Part shown: piece after piece, positions 28,866-38,083 of the stretch
Position numbering within the stretch: the stretch's first letter is position 1
Layout of the letters: each line of letters begins with the position of its first letter
Assembly: GCA_963775835.1 (NCBI GenBank)
Contig: CAVZKV010000020.1
Span: forward strand, 186,001 to 250,000
DNA: 64,000 nucleotides
Source of the DNA: AWTP1-13 sp963775835
GTDB taxonomy: Bacteria > Pseudomonadota > Alphaproteobacteria > Rhizobiales > Hyphomicrobiaceae
Direction: 5' to 3'
Made by a program: the position numbers and the translations under genes
Notes under the pieces: generated by a model
What the model saw: only the letters and a program-made list of their open reading frames with translations
Database searches by the model: none
What the model was told of the DNA's origin: nothing

Positions 28866-29117
28866 TCAGCTGCCGACGGCCTCGCTCACGCACTTCTTGA
28901 CGTGACTGCTCTTGGCCGCGCCGCTCAACTTCTTGTCGGTGGCCGATTTGCTGCAGGTCGTGGCCGCATCCTTCTCGCATTTGCCCATGAACGACTTGAG
29001 GGCGGCGCCCGCAAGCTTCTTCTGATCGGCCTGGGCCTTGCAGGTTGGCGCCGGCGCCTGGGCAGCGGCCGCCGTCGCGGCCAGAACCACCAGGGCAACA
29101 ATTGCGAGATATCTCAT
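28866..29117 (-). CDS. psiF: PsiF repeat family protein (phosphate-starvation-type, secreted)
   Basis: Small exported protein (83 residues) with a signal peptide (MRYLAIVALVVLAATAAAAQ) and two PsiF-type repeats: CKAQADQKKLAGAALKSFMGKC and CSKSATDKKLSGAAKSSHVKKC. The repeat is defined by paired Cys around K-L-x-G-A-A. PsiF is phosphate-starvation-inducible in E. coli, with no known biochemical role. A second ATG at 29129 is in frame; the one at 29117 gives the cleaner signal peptide. A Pho-box-like site lies 50 bp upstream, and the gene is convergent with the phnCDE operon, so a phosphate-regulon role is likely. Confidence 0.85.
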   Translation of the reverse strand: MRYLAIVALVVLAATAAAAQAPAPTCKAQADQKKLAGAALKSFMGKCEKDAATTCSKSATDKKLSGAAKSSHVKKCVSEAVGS

Positions 29118-29166
29118 GGCAAGCCTCATAGCACACGGTCAACGTCGCCAGCCTAGGCGGGCGCAG

Positions 29167-29184
29167 ATGAACCACAGATGACTG
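29167..29184 (-). promoter_or_regulatory. Pho-box-like site before psiF
   Basis: Read on the minus strand, CAGTCAT-CTGT-GGTTCAT fits two CTGTCAT heptamers spaced by 4 with 6/7 and 5/7 matches, about 50 bp before the start codon. It is weaker than the phn site, but the gene family and neighbourhood support it. Confidence 0.5.
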
Positions 29185-29299
29185 AGGATTTTTGCCGGGC
29201 ATGGCATTGCCGGCCTCGTTCGCCGGGGCCAAGCTGGATGGACGTTGGCGCACCCGGCACCCGACCGGTGCCAGCGCCTGCGCATCGTAGCTTGTTGAG

Positions 29300-30337
29300 C
29301 TATACCTTGTAGAACTGACGATACCAGGCAACGAAGTGAGCTATACCCTCTTTCAGGGGCGTGCGCGGGGCGAAATCGACGGCGGCTGAGAGCCTTGCCA
29401 CGTCGGCATAGGTGATCGGCACGTCTCCAGGCTGCATTGGCAGCAGGCGAAGGTCGGCCTTGCGGTCGAGCGCCGCTTCGATCACGGCAATGAATTGTTG
29501 CAAGGGGACGGGGGAGTGGTTGCCGACGTTGTAGAGGCGATGCGCAACCGGGGCCGCGGCATCGCCGGCGCCCGCGCCGGCCGCAACCGCCGGGTTCGGC
29601 GCCAGCGGCACGAGCCGCGCGATCGCTTCGACCACATCGTCGATGTAAGTGAAGTCACGCTGCATGTGGCCATGGTTGAAGACGTCGATGGGGCGGCCCT
29701 CCAGGATCGCCTTGGTGAAGGAGAAATAGGCCATGTCCGGACGGCCCCAGGGACCGTACACCGTGAAAAAGCGCAGACCCGACGCCGGAATAGCGAATAG
29801 CTCGGCGTAGGTGTGCGCCATCAGCTCGTTGGCCCGCTTGGTCACGGCATAAAGCGAGCGGGGGTTGTCGACCCGATCGGACTCGCAAAACGGCACCTTG
29901 CTGTTGGCGCCATAGACCGAACTCGAGGAGGCATAGATCAGGTGTCGGACCGGCCGCGCACGGCAGGCCTCCAACACGGCCAGGAAGCCGTCGATGTTGG
30001 CGCGCAAGTAGGCGGACGGATCTTGCAGCGAAAAGCGCACGCCGGCCTGGGCTGCCAGGTGCACCACGTAGTGGGGCCGAAAGTCCCCCAGCAGCGTCAG
30101 CACGCGTGCTTTGTCGGCCACATCACAGCGCTTGAAGGCAAAGCCCGCAAGTCCTTCGAGCCGAGCGAGGCGGGCCTGCTTCAGCTCCACATCGTAGTAG
30201 GCGTTGAGGTCATCCACGCCCAGCACGCGCGCGCCGCCGGCAAGGAGCCTCAGGCAGGTGTGAAAGCCGATGAAGCCGGCCGCCCCGGTGAGGAGGATCC
30301 GCGTCCCCTTGATGGCAGCCGGCAGGTTGTCGCTCAT
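29300..30337 (-). CDS. NAD-dependent sugar-nucleotide epimerase, UDP-glucuronate 4-epimerase-like
   Basis: Extended SDR enzyme (345 residues, ATG at 30337) probably interconverting UDP-glucuronate and UDP-galacturonate for surface polysaccharide. NAD binding is by ILLTGAAGFIGFHTCLRLL (residues 12-30), the catalytic Ser is in IYASSSSVYGAN, and Tyr/Lys in SLYAVTKRANELMAH. VDDLNAYYDVELKQARL, FFTVYGPWGRPDMA and FNHGHMQRDFTYIDDV are the usual markers of the CapI/LspL subgroup. An Ala/Gly-rich insertion (AVAAGAGAGDAAAPVA) near residue 260 is unusual. No polysaccharide genes are adjacent. Confidence 0.88.
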   Translation of the reverse strand: MSDNLPAAIKGTRILLTGAAGFIGFHTCLRLLAGGARVLGVDDLNAYYDVELKQARLARLEGLAGFAFKRCDVADKARVLTLLGDFRPHYVVHLAAQAGVRFSLQDPSAYLRANIDGFLAVLEACRARPVRHLIYASSSSVYGANSKVPFCESDRVDNPRSLYAVTKRANELMAHTYAELFAIPASGLRFFTVYGPWGRPDMAYFSFTKAILEGRPIDVFNHGHMQRDFTYIDDVVEAIARLVPLAPNPAVAAGAGAGDAAAPVAHRLYNVGNHSPVPLQQFIAVIEAALDRKADLRLLPMQPGDVPITYADVARLSAAVDFAPRTPLKEGIAHFVAWYRQFYKV

Positions 30338-30459
30338 GTCGAGGCTCCAGCCACCACACGTCCACGTTGTCGAGGCCGAACCTCGTGGTTTGGCCGGCCG
30401 CGCTCGCGTCACCCTTTACTGCCGCCGCAAGCGCGGGAGGGAACCGGCGACCGATTGCC

Positions 30460-31755
30460 TCAAGGTGCGGGGCGCCCCGCAGCGGTAGGGCCTGCCGCGC
30501 CTAGGGCTGGTGCGCGGGCGACCACGACGCGAATGGCATTGAGACCCGTTGGCGTCAAGGTCCAGCTGGCGTCGCCGCCGTGCTGGCGGGCAATTTGCCG
30601 GACCAAGGTGAGGCCCAGACCGGTGCCCACGGCACCGGTTCCGCTGCAGGCGCGATAAAAGGGTGAAAAAATTTGCTCGCGGTCGTTGGGCGCAATGCCC
30701 GGGCCGTGATCGGAGACCAGCACTGTCGCCCCGCCATCGGCGCAGCTTACGTCCACCGCAATCGGCGCCACGCCGTGCTGCTGGGCGTTGTCGAGGAGGT
30801 TGCGCACCATTCGCTGCAATAGCCCACGATCGCCGCGTACCACCACCAACTCGCCGGCAACGGAGCAATGCTCATAGCGCGCAGCCTCCTCGGCGGCAAC
30901 GGCGAGCAGATCGACATCCTCGCTCCGGTCCACAGCGTGCACGGCATCGAGGCGACTGGAGAGCAAGATCTCATCGATGAGGGTGTCGAGTTCGGCAATA
31001 TCCTTTTCCAGGTTCGCCTTGCGCTTGGCGTCCTGGGCTCCCTCGAAGAGCTCGATGCCGAGCCTGATGCGCGCCAACGGCGTGCGCAATTCGTGCGAGG
31101 TATTGGCAAGCAGCATTTTGTGTGTCCCAACCAGCTCCTCGATACGCGCCGCCGCTCGATTGAAACTCGCCGCCAGCCGCGCCACCTCGTCCTTTCCCTC
31201 GACCTTGACGCGCGCGCCAAGGTCGCCAGCCCCCAGCGAATCCACCCCCGCCTGCAGGCGTTCGAGCCTGCGCGTCAACCGGCGCACCAGCGGGTAGGCA
31301 CAGAGCGCAACCAGGACGGCAATGGCAGCGAGAAAGACAACGATGCCCAACACGGGACGGCGCTGGCGCGGCGGCGGGCGGGCGACCACCCAGCGGCCGT
31401 CGGGAACGCGAATGGCCCAGGCCGGACCGTTGCGACCATGGACCCAGCCGCCGCTCTGGCGGGCTCCCGGGCGCGGCACGGGGTCGCCCGCCGCCGCCAG
31501 GGCCCGGCGATCCTGATCGAACAGGCCCACGTCCACGCCGAGGCGCGCGTGCAATTGGTTGATGGCCTGCTGCTGCACCGGCGCCGGCGCCCCCGCCGGG
31601 GCCAAATGCGCCGCAACCAGCACGCCCGCCATTTCGAAGGCTTGATCGCTCGGCGTCTCGTTGGGCGCGAAACGCCATAGCGCACCGGCCATAACCACGA
31701 CGCCGAGCAGGCTGGCGATAATGGTCAAATAAAACTGGTGGTAGAGGCGTCGCAT
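30460..31755 (-). CDS. sensor histidine kinase
   Basis: Membrane sensor kinase of 431 residues from the ATG at 31755 (a TTG at 31767 is also in frame). A first membrane helix near residues 8-30, a periplasmic region of about 100 residues and a second helix (VLGIVVFLAAIAVLVALCAY) lead to a HAMP linker (RLEALQAGVDSLGAGDLGAR-like), then the phosphoacceptor box NTSHELRTPLARIRLGIE (His near 240) and the ATPase domain with DNAQQHG (N box), VSDHGPGI (G1), FSPFYRA (F box) and GTGLGLTLV (G2). It is downstream of its response regulator by 8 bp. The signal is unknown, but the operon's Spy-like protein points to envelope or metal stress. Confidence 0.9.
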   Translation of the reverse strand: MRRLYHQFYLTIIASLLGVVVMAGALWRFAPNETPSDQAFEMAGVLVAAHLAPAGAPAPVQQQAINQLHARLGVDVGLFDQDRRALAAAGDPVPRPGARQSGGWVHGRNGPAWAIRVPDGRWVVARPPPRQRRPVLGIVVFLAAIAVLVALCAYPLVRRLTRRLERLQAGVDSLGAGDLGARVKVEGKDEVARLAASFNRAAARIEELVGTHKMLLANTSHELRTPLARIRLGIELFEGAQDAKRKANLEKDIAELDTLIDEILLSSRLDAVHAVDRSEDVDLLAVAAEEAARYEHCSVAGELVVVRGDRGLLQRMVRNLLDNAQQHGVAPIAVDVSCADGGATVLVSDHGPGIAPNDREQIFSPFYRACSGTGAVGTGLGLTLVRQIARQHGGDASWTLTPTGLNAIRVVVARAPALGAAGPTAAGRPAP

Positions 31756-31763
31756 GCCAGGGC

Positions 31764-32450
31764 TCAATCCTGCTGCTTGGCAAATACGTAGCCGGCACCA
31801 CGCACGGTGACGATGCGCCGCGGCCGCTTCACCTCATCCTCGATGGCGGCGCGGATGCGCGAAATATGCACATCAATGGAGCGGTCGAAGGCCTCCAGCG
31901 GCTCCATTTTCACGATGTCCATCAAAGCCTCGCGCGACATCACGCGCCCGGCATGTTCGGCAAGCGCCAACAGCAGCGCAAATTGGTGGCTGGTGATGAG
32001 CTTCACGGCGCCATCGAGACGCACCTCGCGCGCGCCCCGATCGATCTCCAGACGGCCGAAGCGGAGCACGTCGGGTCTGCCGCCCGCCTTGCTCCGCCGC
32101 AGGATGGCGCGCAGTCGCGCCAGCAGCTCGCGCGGTTCGAAAGGCTTTGGCAGATAGTCGTCGGCGCCGATTTCAAGACCGATGACCCGATCCATGGCAT
32201 CGCCGCGGGCGGTCAGCATCAGAATGGGAGTGGCCGCCTGGGCCCGGATCTTGCGGCAAACGTCGAGCCCGTCCATGTCGGGCAGCATCAAATCGAGGAT
32301 GATGGCATCGAAGCTGTCGCGCGCCGCAAGCGCCAACCCGCGGGCAGCATCGGCGGCGCGTTCGACGCGGAAGCCCGCACCGCCGAGGTAGTCCTGCACC
32401 ATCTCGGCGAGGCGGGTATCGTCTTCAATAAGGAGTAGGCGGTTGCTCAC
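31764..32450 (-). CDS. OmpR-family response regulator
   Basis: Two-domain DNA-binding response regulator (228 residues, GTG start at 32450). The receiver has the acidic pair in LLIEDDTRLAEM, the phosphorylated Asp in IILDLMLPDMDGLD (about residue 52), Thr in LMLTARGDA and Lys in YLPKPFEPREL. The C-terminal winged helix ends with RSIDVHISRIRAAIED and IVTVRGAGYVFA, the OmpR/PhoB signature, most like CpxR/RstA regulators. It stands between the Spy-like gene (9 bp upstream) and the kinase (8 bp downstream). Confidence 0.94.
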   Translation of the reverse strand: MSNRLLLIEDDTRLAEMVQDYLGGAGFRVERAADAARGLALAARDSFDAIILDLMLPDMDGLDVCRKIRAQAATPILMLTARGDAMDRVIGLEIGADDYLPKPFEPRELLARLRAILRRSKAGGRPDVLRFGRLEIDRGAREVRLDGAVKLITSHQFALLLALAEHAGRVMSREALMDIVKMEPLEAFDRSIDVHISRIRAAIEDEVKRPRRIVTVRGAGYVFAKQQD

Positions 32451-32459
32451 CGAAGCATT

Positions 32460-33015
32460 CTAACCGCGGCGCCATCCCTGCCAAAAGCCCCGGCGCTCCC
32501 TCAGCTCCGCCAGGCGCTCATCAAGCCGGCGCCGCTGCTCCGGCGTCAGGACCTCCGCGGCATCGCCTAGGGCTTGCGTTAAGCGCTTGCTGGCGGCATC
32601 CGCCAACGCCAACTGCTCGGCCCGAAGCACCTCGATGGCGGCCCGATCGATACTGGGCTGCGTCAAGAGGATGCGCCCGCGCTGGCGGGCCGCCAAGGCT
32701 TTCTCCCGCATCGGCAGCAAGTCCTGCACCAGCCCCTTGACGATGCTGCGCAGCTTCTCCTGTTGCTCGTTGCTGGCATCGATTTCGATGGCGAGGTGCC
32801 TGACCGCGCGGTCGGCCCGATCCTCGGCACGGGCTGGGTCAAAGGATGGACCCATGAAGCTCGACCGGTGCCAATAGTGCTGGCTGACGGCGCGCGAGGC
32901 GGCGGCGCCGGTGAGCGCCGCTGTCAGCGTCAGCGTTGCAAGCAAAAGCCAGCGGGCGCTGCGGCGCCAGAGGCGGGGGCGAACTGGCAGAAACAGGCGA
33001 GGATTGATCGCTCAT
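32460..33015 (-). CDS. Spy/CpxP-like periplasmic protein, one-base frameshift near the amino end
   Basis: Helical periplasmic protein of the LTXXQ group, which includes chaperones and metal-stress sensors such as Spy, CpxP and ZraP. The ATG at 33015 has AAGGAG 7 bases upstream and begins MSDQSSPVSASSPPPLAPQR, but this frame then ends antisense. Removing one G in the run at 32954-32956 joins it to WLLLATLTLTAALTGAAASR, a membrane anchor or signal peptide, and to the helical body with DASNEQQEKLRSIVKGL, MREKALAARQRGRILLTQ and VLTPEQRRRLDERL. The join is so natural that a base-call error is likely. It is the first gene of an operon with the two-component system. Confidence 0.75.
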
Positions 33016-33460
33016 GTGTGGCTCCTTCGAAAGCGTGGGGCGGACTGCCCGAAAACAGATCTGGGACACCTCGATTGCTGGCGCTTCTCGCCCATGTAAA
33101 GTTTTGTGAAGCTGCGCCGGGCGCCACTGTCGCCATCGGCTGGGCGAGCGCCCGCAGGCAGGCGAGGGCTCTGGGTGACGTGCGCGTGCCCGACGCGAGG
33201 ATCCAGCCTTTCGCCTTTTCGCTCGAGGATGCTAGCTTGGCGCACCTTTTGGCTCGGCCATTGCAGGGCCATGCAAATCGAGACGCGCGAGGCGATGAGG
33301 AGCCTTCGTCAATCCCTGTGGTCAGCGCCAGGCAAGCGCGAGCCGCAAGAGCCGCGATGCTTGAGACCTGGGTGGCGCTCGAGCTCGTCGGAGCCAAGAC
33401 GGTTCTCGGGCGGGGCAAACCGCTCGCGGCACGTGGTCGTTAGGAGAGGGAGAGGCGCAA
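33016..33460. other. 445-bp region without a convincing gene
   Basis: It lies between the divergent Spy-like operon and the cupin gene and should hold both promoters. An open frame crosses it, but it is largely antisense to the Spy-like gene and has no recognisable motif. A short inverted repeat, ATTGCA-GGGCCA-TGCAAT-like, lies near 33260-33275. Confidence 0.3.
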
Positions 33461-33883
33461 ATGCGTTCCAGGATCGTGCGGGCCGGGTCGAGGCCGACCA
33501 AGCAAGCGGCCGATAGTAGCTTTACCGGGATCGTCTGGCAGGATGAGGTGTTCGCTCCCGAACCGCCCTCGCGCGTGCGCGCCACGCGCGTGACTTTCAC
33601 GCCCGGCGCCCGCACCAACTGGCACACGCATGCCGTCGGCCAAATCCTTTACGTGCTTTCCGGGGTCGGACGCTACCAGATGCAGGGTGAGGCCGTGCAG
33701 GTGCTGCTGCCCGGCGACACGGTGGTCATTCCACCGCAAGCGCGCCACTGGCACGGCGGCGCGCCCGATCACATGATGACCCATCTTGCCATCTCAGAGA
33801 CCGGCGCCGCCGGCGAGGCCACCACCTGGCTCGAACCAGTGAGCGATGCCGACTACCTCAAGGCGCCGGCGAAGCCGGCGTGA
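33461..33883 (+). CDS. cupin domain protein, mandelonitrile-lyase-like
   Basis: Single-domain cupin (140 residues). The first cupin motif is TFTPGARTNWHTHAVGQILY (metal ligands His, His, Gln; about residues 44-63), and the second motif is around VVIPPQARHWHGGAPDHMM. This arrangement resembles the small manganese cupins annotated as (R)-mandelonitrile lyase or carboxymuconolactone-decarboxylase-linked cupins. The function here is unknown. The ATG at 33461 is preceded by GGAGAGGGAGAGG. It is convergent with the following SDR gene. Confidence 0.82.
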   Translation: MRSRIVRAGSRPTKQAADSSFTGIVWQDEVFAPEPPSRVRATRVTFTPGARTNWHTHAVGQILYVLSGVGRYQMQGEAVQVLLPGDTVVIPPQARHWHGGAPDHMMTHLAISETGAAGEATTWLEPVSDADYLKAPAKPA

Positions 33884-33983
33884 GGCGGCTGGTGTCAGGC
33901 GGTGTCCCCACCTGGCGCCCAGCCGCGGGGCCTGCCGCGCAGGGTCCGCGGCCGCAGGGACGACGGCAGGCCCCGCTGGGCCA

Positions 33984-34772
<789 letters not shown>

Positions 34773-34789
34773 CCCTCCAGCCGGGCGCC

Positions 34790-35572
34790 TTACAACATGA
34801 AGCTCAGGATCGCGGCGGCGACTTCGTCGGGCTTGTCAAGCTCGGCCAGATGTCCGGCGCCGGCGATGATCCTAGTCTCGGTCCTGGCCCGCATCGCTCT
34901 GACGACCGCATCGGCATAACTTGTTGGCAGCAGCCGGTCCTCTGCCCCCCACAAAATGAGGGTCGGGGCCTTGATCAGCGGCAGGCGGTGTTCGAGCCGG
35001 GTGTTGCCGAGCGGCCAGAAAATGCGGGCCGCGGCTTCGGCCGCCCGCGTTTGCTCGATCGGCCATTCGATCGAGTTGGCGCCGGACGGCATTCGCTTCA
35101 GGGCCTTGTAGATTTCGGGCTGCGCGGTCATCAACCCGGCAATGTCGTCCTGCTTTTGTGCCCAAGGATCCGTGGCCGGCGCCTGCTCATCGAACAGGCC
35201 GAAGGGTGCGATCAACGCCAAACGTTTGACCTTGTCCGGCCAGACCGCCGCCATCTCGGCGGCGAACGAGCCGCCGACCGAGCTACCGACCAGATCGCCG
35301 CCGGCAAGCCCGGCCTTATCGATGAGATCGCGCACCGCCAGCAGCCAATCGAGCTGCGAATCGAGCAGGCTGTGCCCACGATCGCCGCCCGGAAAGCCCG
35401 GCAACGAGGGCACGATCACCGTGCGCGTTTCGGCCAACCGGTCAAGGAACGGGATCCATCTGGGTAGCCCGCCATAGCCAGCAAGGAAACCGATCTTCGG
35501 CCCCGAGCCCTTGCGCCAGACCCGCGTGGGATAACCATTGATGTCGATGGTTGAGGTGTCAGGCTCGGTCAC
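34790..35572 (-). CDS. alpha/beta hydrolase
   Basis: Alpha/beta-fold hydrolase (260 residues from the GTG at 35572, which has AGAGG six bases upstream; TTG at 35611 is a longer option). The oxyanion strand reads IGFLAGYGGLP, the nucleophile elbow is GSSVGGSFAAEM (Ser near 105), the acid probably lies in LILWGAEDRLLP, and the His in IIAGAGHLAELD near the end. The substrate is unknown: an ester, lactone or ring-cleavage product would fit. It lies between the luciferase-like monooxygenase (42 bp after it) and the SDR. Confidence 0.87.
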   Translation of the reverse strand: MTEPDTSTIDINGYPTRVWRKGSGPKIGFLAGYGGLPRWIPFLDRLAETRTVIVPSLPGFPGGDRGHSLLDSQLDWLLAVRDLIDKAGLAGGDLVGSSVGGSFAAEMAAVWPDKVKRLALIAPFGLFDEQAPATDPWAQKQDDIAGLMTAQPEIYKALKRMPSGANSIEWPIEQTRAAEAAARIFWPLGNTRLEHRLPLIKAPTLILWGAEDRLLPTSYADAVVRAMRARTETRIIAGAGHLAELDKPDEVAAAILSFML

Positions 35573-35614
35573 GCTGCCTCTACGGCTGACGAGGGGTGGA
35601 GGTTCCAGCAAGCT

Positions 35615-36910
35615 TCAGTGCGCGGCGCCCTGCGGCATGAACGCCGGCAGCATGGCCCGCTGCCGTTTCTCCATCGGCCGCGGCCACCAGCGGTTCTCCC
35701 AATCGGCGAATAATCCCTTGAGCTTCGGCATGACTTTCTCGGCGAACAGGCGCGTATTGTACTTGGTCACCTCGCTCGACAGGTTGCCGAACTGCATCAG
35801 CAGCATCAGCTGTCCGATGTTGAGGGTCGTGGCGAGTTCGTGCAGCTGTTCGGTGACTTCGTCGGGTGAGCCGACAATGACGTAGCCGTTGGCGACGATG
35901 TTTTTCATATCGCGGGCAAGCGATTGCATCTTCGTCGCCGAGGAGGCGTTGGTGGATGGCCCGCTCCCCCCTTTGCCTTCGGCTGCCAATTTGACCTGGC
36001 TCTCGATGCCGGCGCGTTGGGTCGCCTCCGTGACGTAACCTGGGGGTCCGGCAAAGCGCGGATCGACGTGCAGGCAACGCCCGTAGAAATACTCAGCAGG
36101 ACCGCTGTAGAGATCGAGCGCTTGCTGCCGGCTTTCCGCCACGCCGACCACCTGGGCGAAACCCGCACGATAGGGATTGCGATCCTTGCCCAGCCTGGCC
36201 ATCTCCTCCCAGAAACCCTGCATGACGTTCTGCGCCATTTTGTAGCCGTAGTAAGAGAGGTAGCAGAACACATAGTCCATCTCCGCGGCCCAGCGCCAGG
36301 TCTCGACCGAACCGGCGCCGGGAATCCAGATCGGAGGGTGTGGTTGCTGTATCGGCCGCGGCCAAATGTTGACGTAGCGCTGCTGGTTGTAGCGGCCATT
36401 GAAGGCGAAGGTTTCCTTCTCCTTCCAGGCGCGCAGCACGAGATCGTGAGCCTCGTAGTAGCGATCGCGGAGGTGGCTGGGATTGCTGCCGTAGGCGTAG
36501 GTCGTATCCATCGGCGTGCCGACCGGAAATCCGGCGATGAGGCGCCCGCCAGAAATGCAGTCGATCATGGCGAATTCCTCGGCGACGCGCGTCGGTGGAT
36601 TGTAGAGCGCGAGGCTGTTGCCGAGAACGCAGATGGCCGTGTCGGTCGTGCGCCGCGCGAGCGCCGAGGCGATCAAATTGGGCGACGGCATCAGCCCGTA
36701 GCCGTTGGAGTGGTGCTCGTTGCAGCAGATGGCGTCAAAGCCACAGGCGGCGGCGAACTCGAGCTCATCCAAGAACTCGTTGTACATGTGGTGGGCGCGG
36801 GCGGGATCGAACAGCGAGGAGTGGATGTCGACCCAAACCGAGGGGTGTTTTTCCTTGAAGTCCTCGGGCAGCTCCTTGTACGGCATCAGGTGGAACCACA
36901 AAAACTTCAT
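35615..36910 (-). CDS. luciferase-like flavin-dependent monooxygenase (LLM class)
   Basis: Bacterial-luciferase-type TIM barrel using reduced FMN (431 residues, ATG at 36910). Recognisable parts are MKFLWFHLMPYKELPEDF, FDAICCNEHHSNGYGLMPSP (the His-rich stretch lining the flavin pocket), CISGGRLIAGFPVGTPMDTT and PHPPIWIPGAGSVET. The carboxyl end is longer than in simple luciferases. Enzymes of this group hydroxylate or cleave ketones, long alkanes or sulfonates. With the hydrolase and SDR behind it in one operon, a catabolic oxygenation followed by hydrolysis is likely, substrate unknown. Confidence 0.9.
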   Translation of the reverse strand: MKFLWFHLMPYKELPEDFKEKHPSVWVDIHSSLFDPARAHHMYNEFLDELEFAAACGFDAICCNEHHSNGYGLMPSPNLIASALARRTTDTAICVLGNSLALYNPPTRVAEEFAMIDCISGGRLIAGFPVGTPMDTTYAYGSNPSHLRDRYYEAHDLVLRAWKEKETFAFNGRYNQQRYVNIWPRPIQQPHPPIWIPGAGSVETWRWAAEMDYVFCYLSYYGYKMAQNVMQGFWEEMARLGKDRNPYRAGFAQVVGVAESRQQALDLYSGPAEYFYGRCLHVDPRFAGPPGYVTEATQRAGIESQVKLAAEGKGGSGPSTNASSATKMQSLARDMKNIVANGYVIVGSPDEVTEQLHELATTLNIGQLMLLMQFGNLSSEVTKYNTRLFAEKVMPKLKGLFADWENRWWPRPMEKRQRAMLPAFMPQGAAH

Positions 36911-37193
36911 GGGACCTTCTCCAATCCGCGCTCCAGCCCGCACCGCGGCAGCCGACGGCCCAGCGCGCGAGCGAGCGCCGGAGCGCCGGGCAAAAAGGGG
37001 CCGGGCGAGGCCCCAGGCAATCGGGGCAAGCATCGCCCGCTCAACCGTGGCCGGTCAAGAGCGGGCCCGCCGCGACCATGCGCGGCGGCGGGTGACTATT
37101 CGCCACTGGCCGATGCCGCGAACTTGGCGCAAGCTTGCGTCCCCGCGCGCTGGCCGCCATCGGCGCCGCCCGCCGCCAGCCTGGGAGGAGGCG

Positions 37194-38006
37194 TTGTCCA
37201 AGCTGCCCGAATACGAGATCTATGCCATCCGTTATGCCAAGCAGGACTGGCGCCCCGAAGCGCACATGTTCCTTGGCGGCGATCATCGCAAGCTGATCCA
37301 GGGTCTCGACTTCTTCACCTATGCGCTAAGCGGCGGCGGCCGGACGTGGATCGTCGACACCGGCATGACCGAATTTCAAGCCAAGCGCATGGGACGCCAA
37401 TACGATTTCATCTTGAGACCCAGCGAAGCGCTGGCCAAGATCGGCATCGACGCGGCATCCGAGCCCGACGTGATCCTGACGCACGCGCACTTCGATCACG
37501 TCGGCACTGTGGAGGACTACGCCAAGGCACGCTTTCATATTCAAGACGCGGAAATGATGCACGTGACCGGTCGCGACATGACGCACGCACCGTTCCGCGC
37601 CGCCTACCATGCCGAAGACGTCAAAACCCTGATCGACTTCGTGTTCCAAGACCGCATGATCTTTCATAGGGGCGACGTAACCCTGGCCCCCGGCCTCGAG
37701 TTTCTGCTCCTTGGCGGCCATGCGCGCGGCCAGGCCATCGTACGGGTCAATACGGCGCGCGGCTGGGTCGTTCTGGCTTCCGACGCCGTGCATGTATTTG
37801 AGGAAGTCGACCAGGAGCGCCCGTTCGCCATATTCTACGATCTGCCGGGCATGCTCGAGGGCTATCGGCGCATCAATCGGCTGGCCGGTGCGCGCGACCT
37901 CATCATCCCCGGCCACGACCATCGTGTGACCAAGGCCTATCCGGCGGCACCGGGCATGGAGGGCAAGGTGGTTCGCCTCGACAAGCCGCCAGCTGGTAAG
38001 TGCTAG
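37194..38006 (+). CDS. metallo-beta-lactamase-fold hydrolase, N-acyl homoserine lactonase family
   Basis: The 270-residue product has the zinc signature ILTHAHFDHVGTVEDY (HxHxDH, about residue 100), further His ligands in LLLGGHARGQAIV and Asp in LASDAVHVFEE, and a final IIPGHDHRV. Similarity in pattern is to the AHL-lactonase/AttM branch, enzymes that open gamma-lactones. The TTG at 37194 follows GGGAGGAGGC and matches the natural length; no ATG gives a better start. It is divergent from the LLM operon. Lactonase activity in catabolism is more likely than quorum quenching here, given the BVMO nearby, but this is inference. Confidence 0.8.
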   Translation: MSKLPEYEIYAIRYAKQDWRPEAHMFLGGDHRKLIQGLDFFTYALSGGGRTWIVDTGMTEFQAKRMGRQYDFILRPSEALAKIGIDAASEPDVILTHAHFDHVGTVEDYAKARFHIQDAEMMHVTGRDMTHAPFRAAYHAEDVKTLIDFVFQDRMIFHRGDVTLAPGLEFLLLGGHARGQAIVRVNTARGWVVLASDAVHVFEEVDQERPFAIFYDLPGMLEGYRRINRLAGARDLIIPGHDHRVTKAYPAAPGMEGKVVRLDKPPAGKC

Positions 38007-38007
38007 G

Positions 38008-38046
38008 CCTGGTAAGGTGGCCTGGTAAGGTGGCCTGGTAAGGTGG
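38008..38046 (+). repeat. three exact tandem copies of a 13-bp unit
   Basis: CCTGGTAAGGTGG occurs at 38008-38020, 38021-38033 and 38034-38046, beginning right after the lactonase stop codon (38004-38006). The first part of the unit (CTGGTAAG) also occurs inside the end of the gene (37992-37999), so the repeat probably arose by slippage from the coding end. Confidence 0.9.
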
Positions 38047-38083
38047 CAGCGACTATTCGCTATCGCAGTCTGGGAGAAGACCC

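Noticed and set aside
32763..33443. A 226-codon rightward frame across the Spy-like gene and the gap
   Set aside because: The left half is antisense to the Spy-like gene; no motif, no ribosome site, and typical of GC-rich antisense frames.
37194..38006. Metallo-beta-lactamase-fold protein as the missing PhnP
   Set aside because: Its sequence pattern is that of AHL-type lactonases, and it lies about 10 kb from the phn operon among oxygenase genes.
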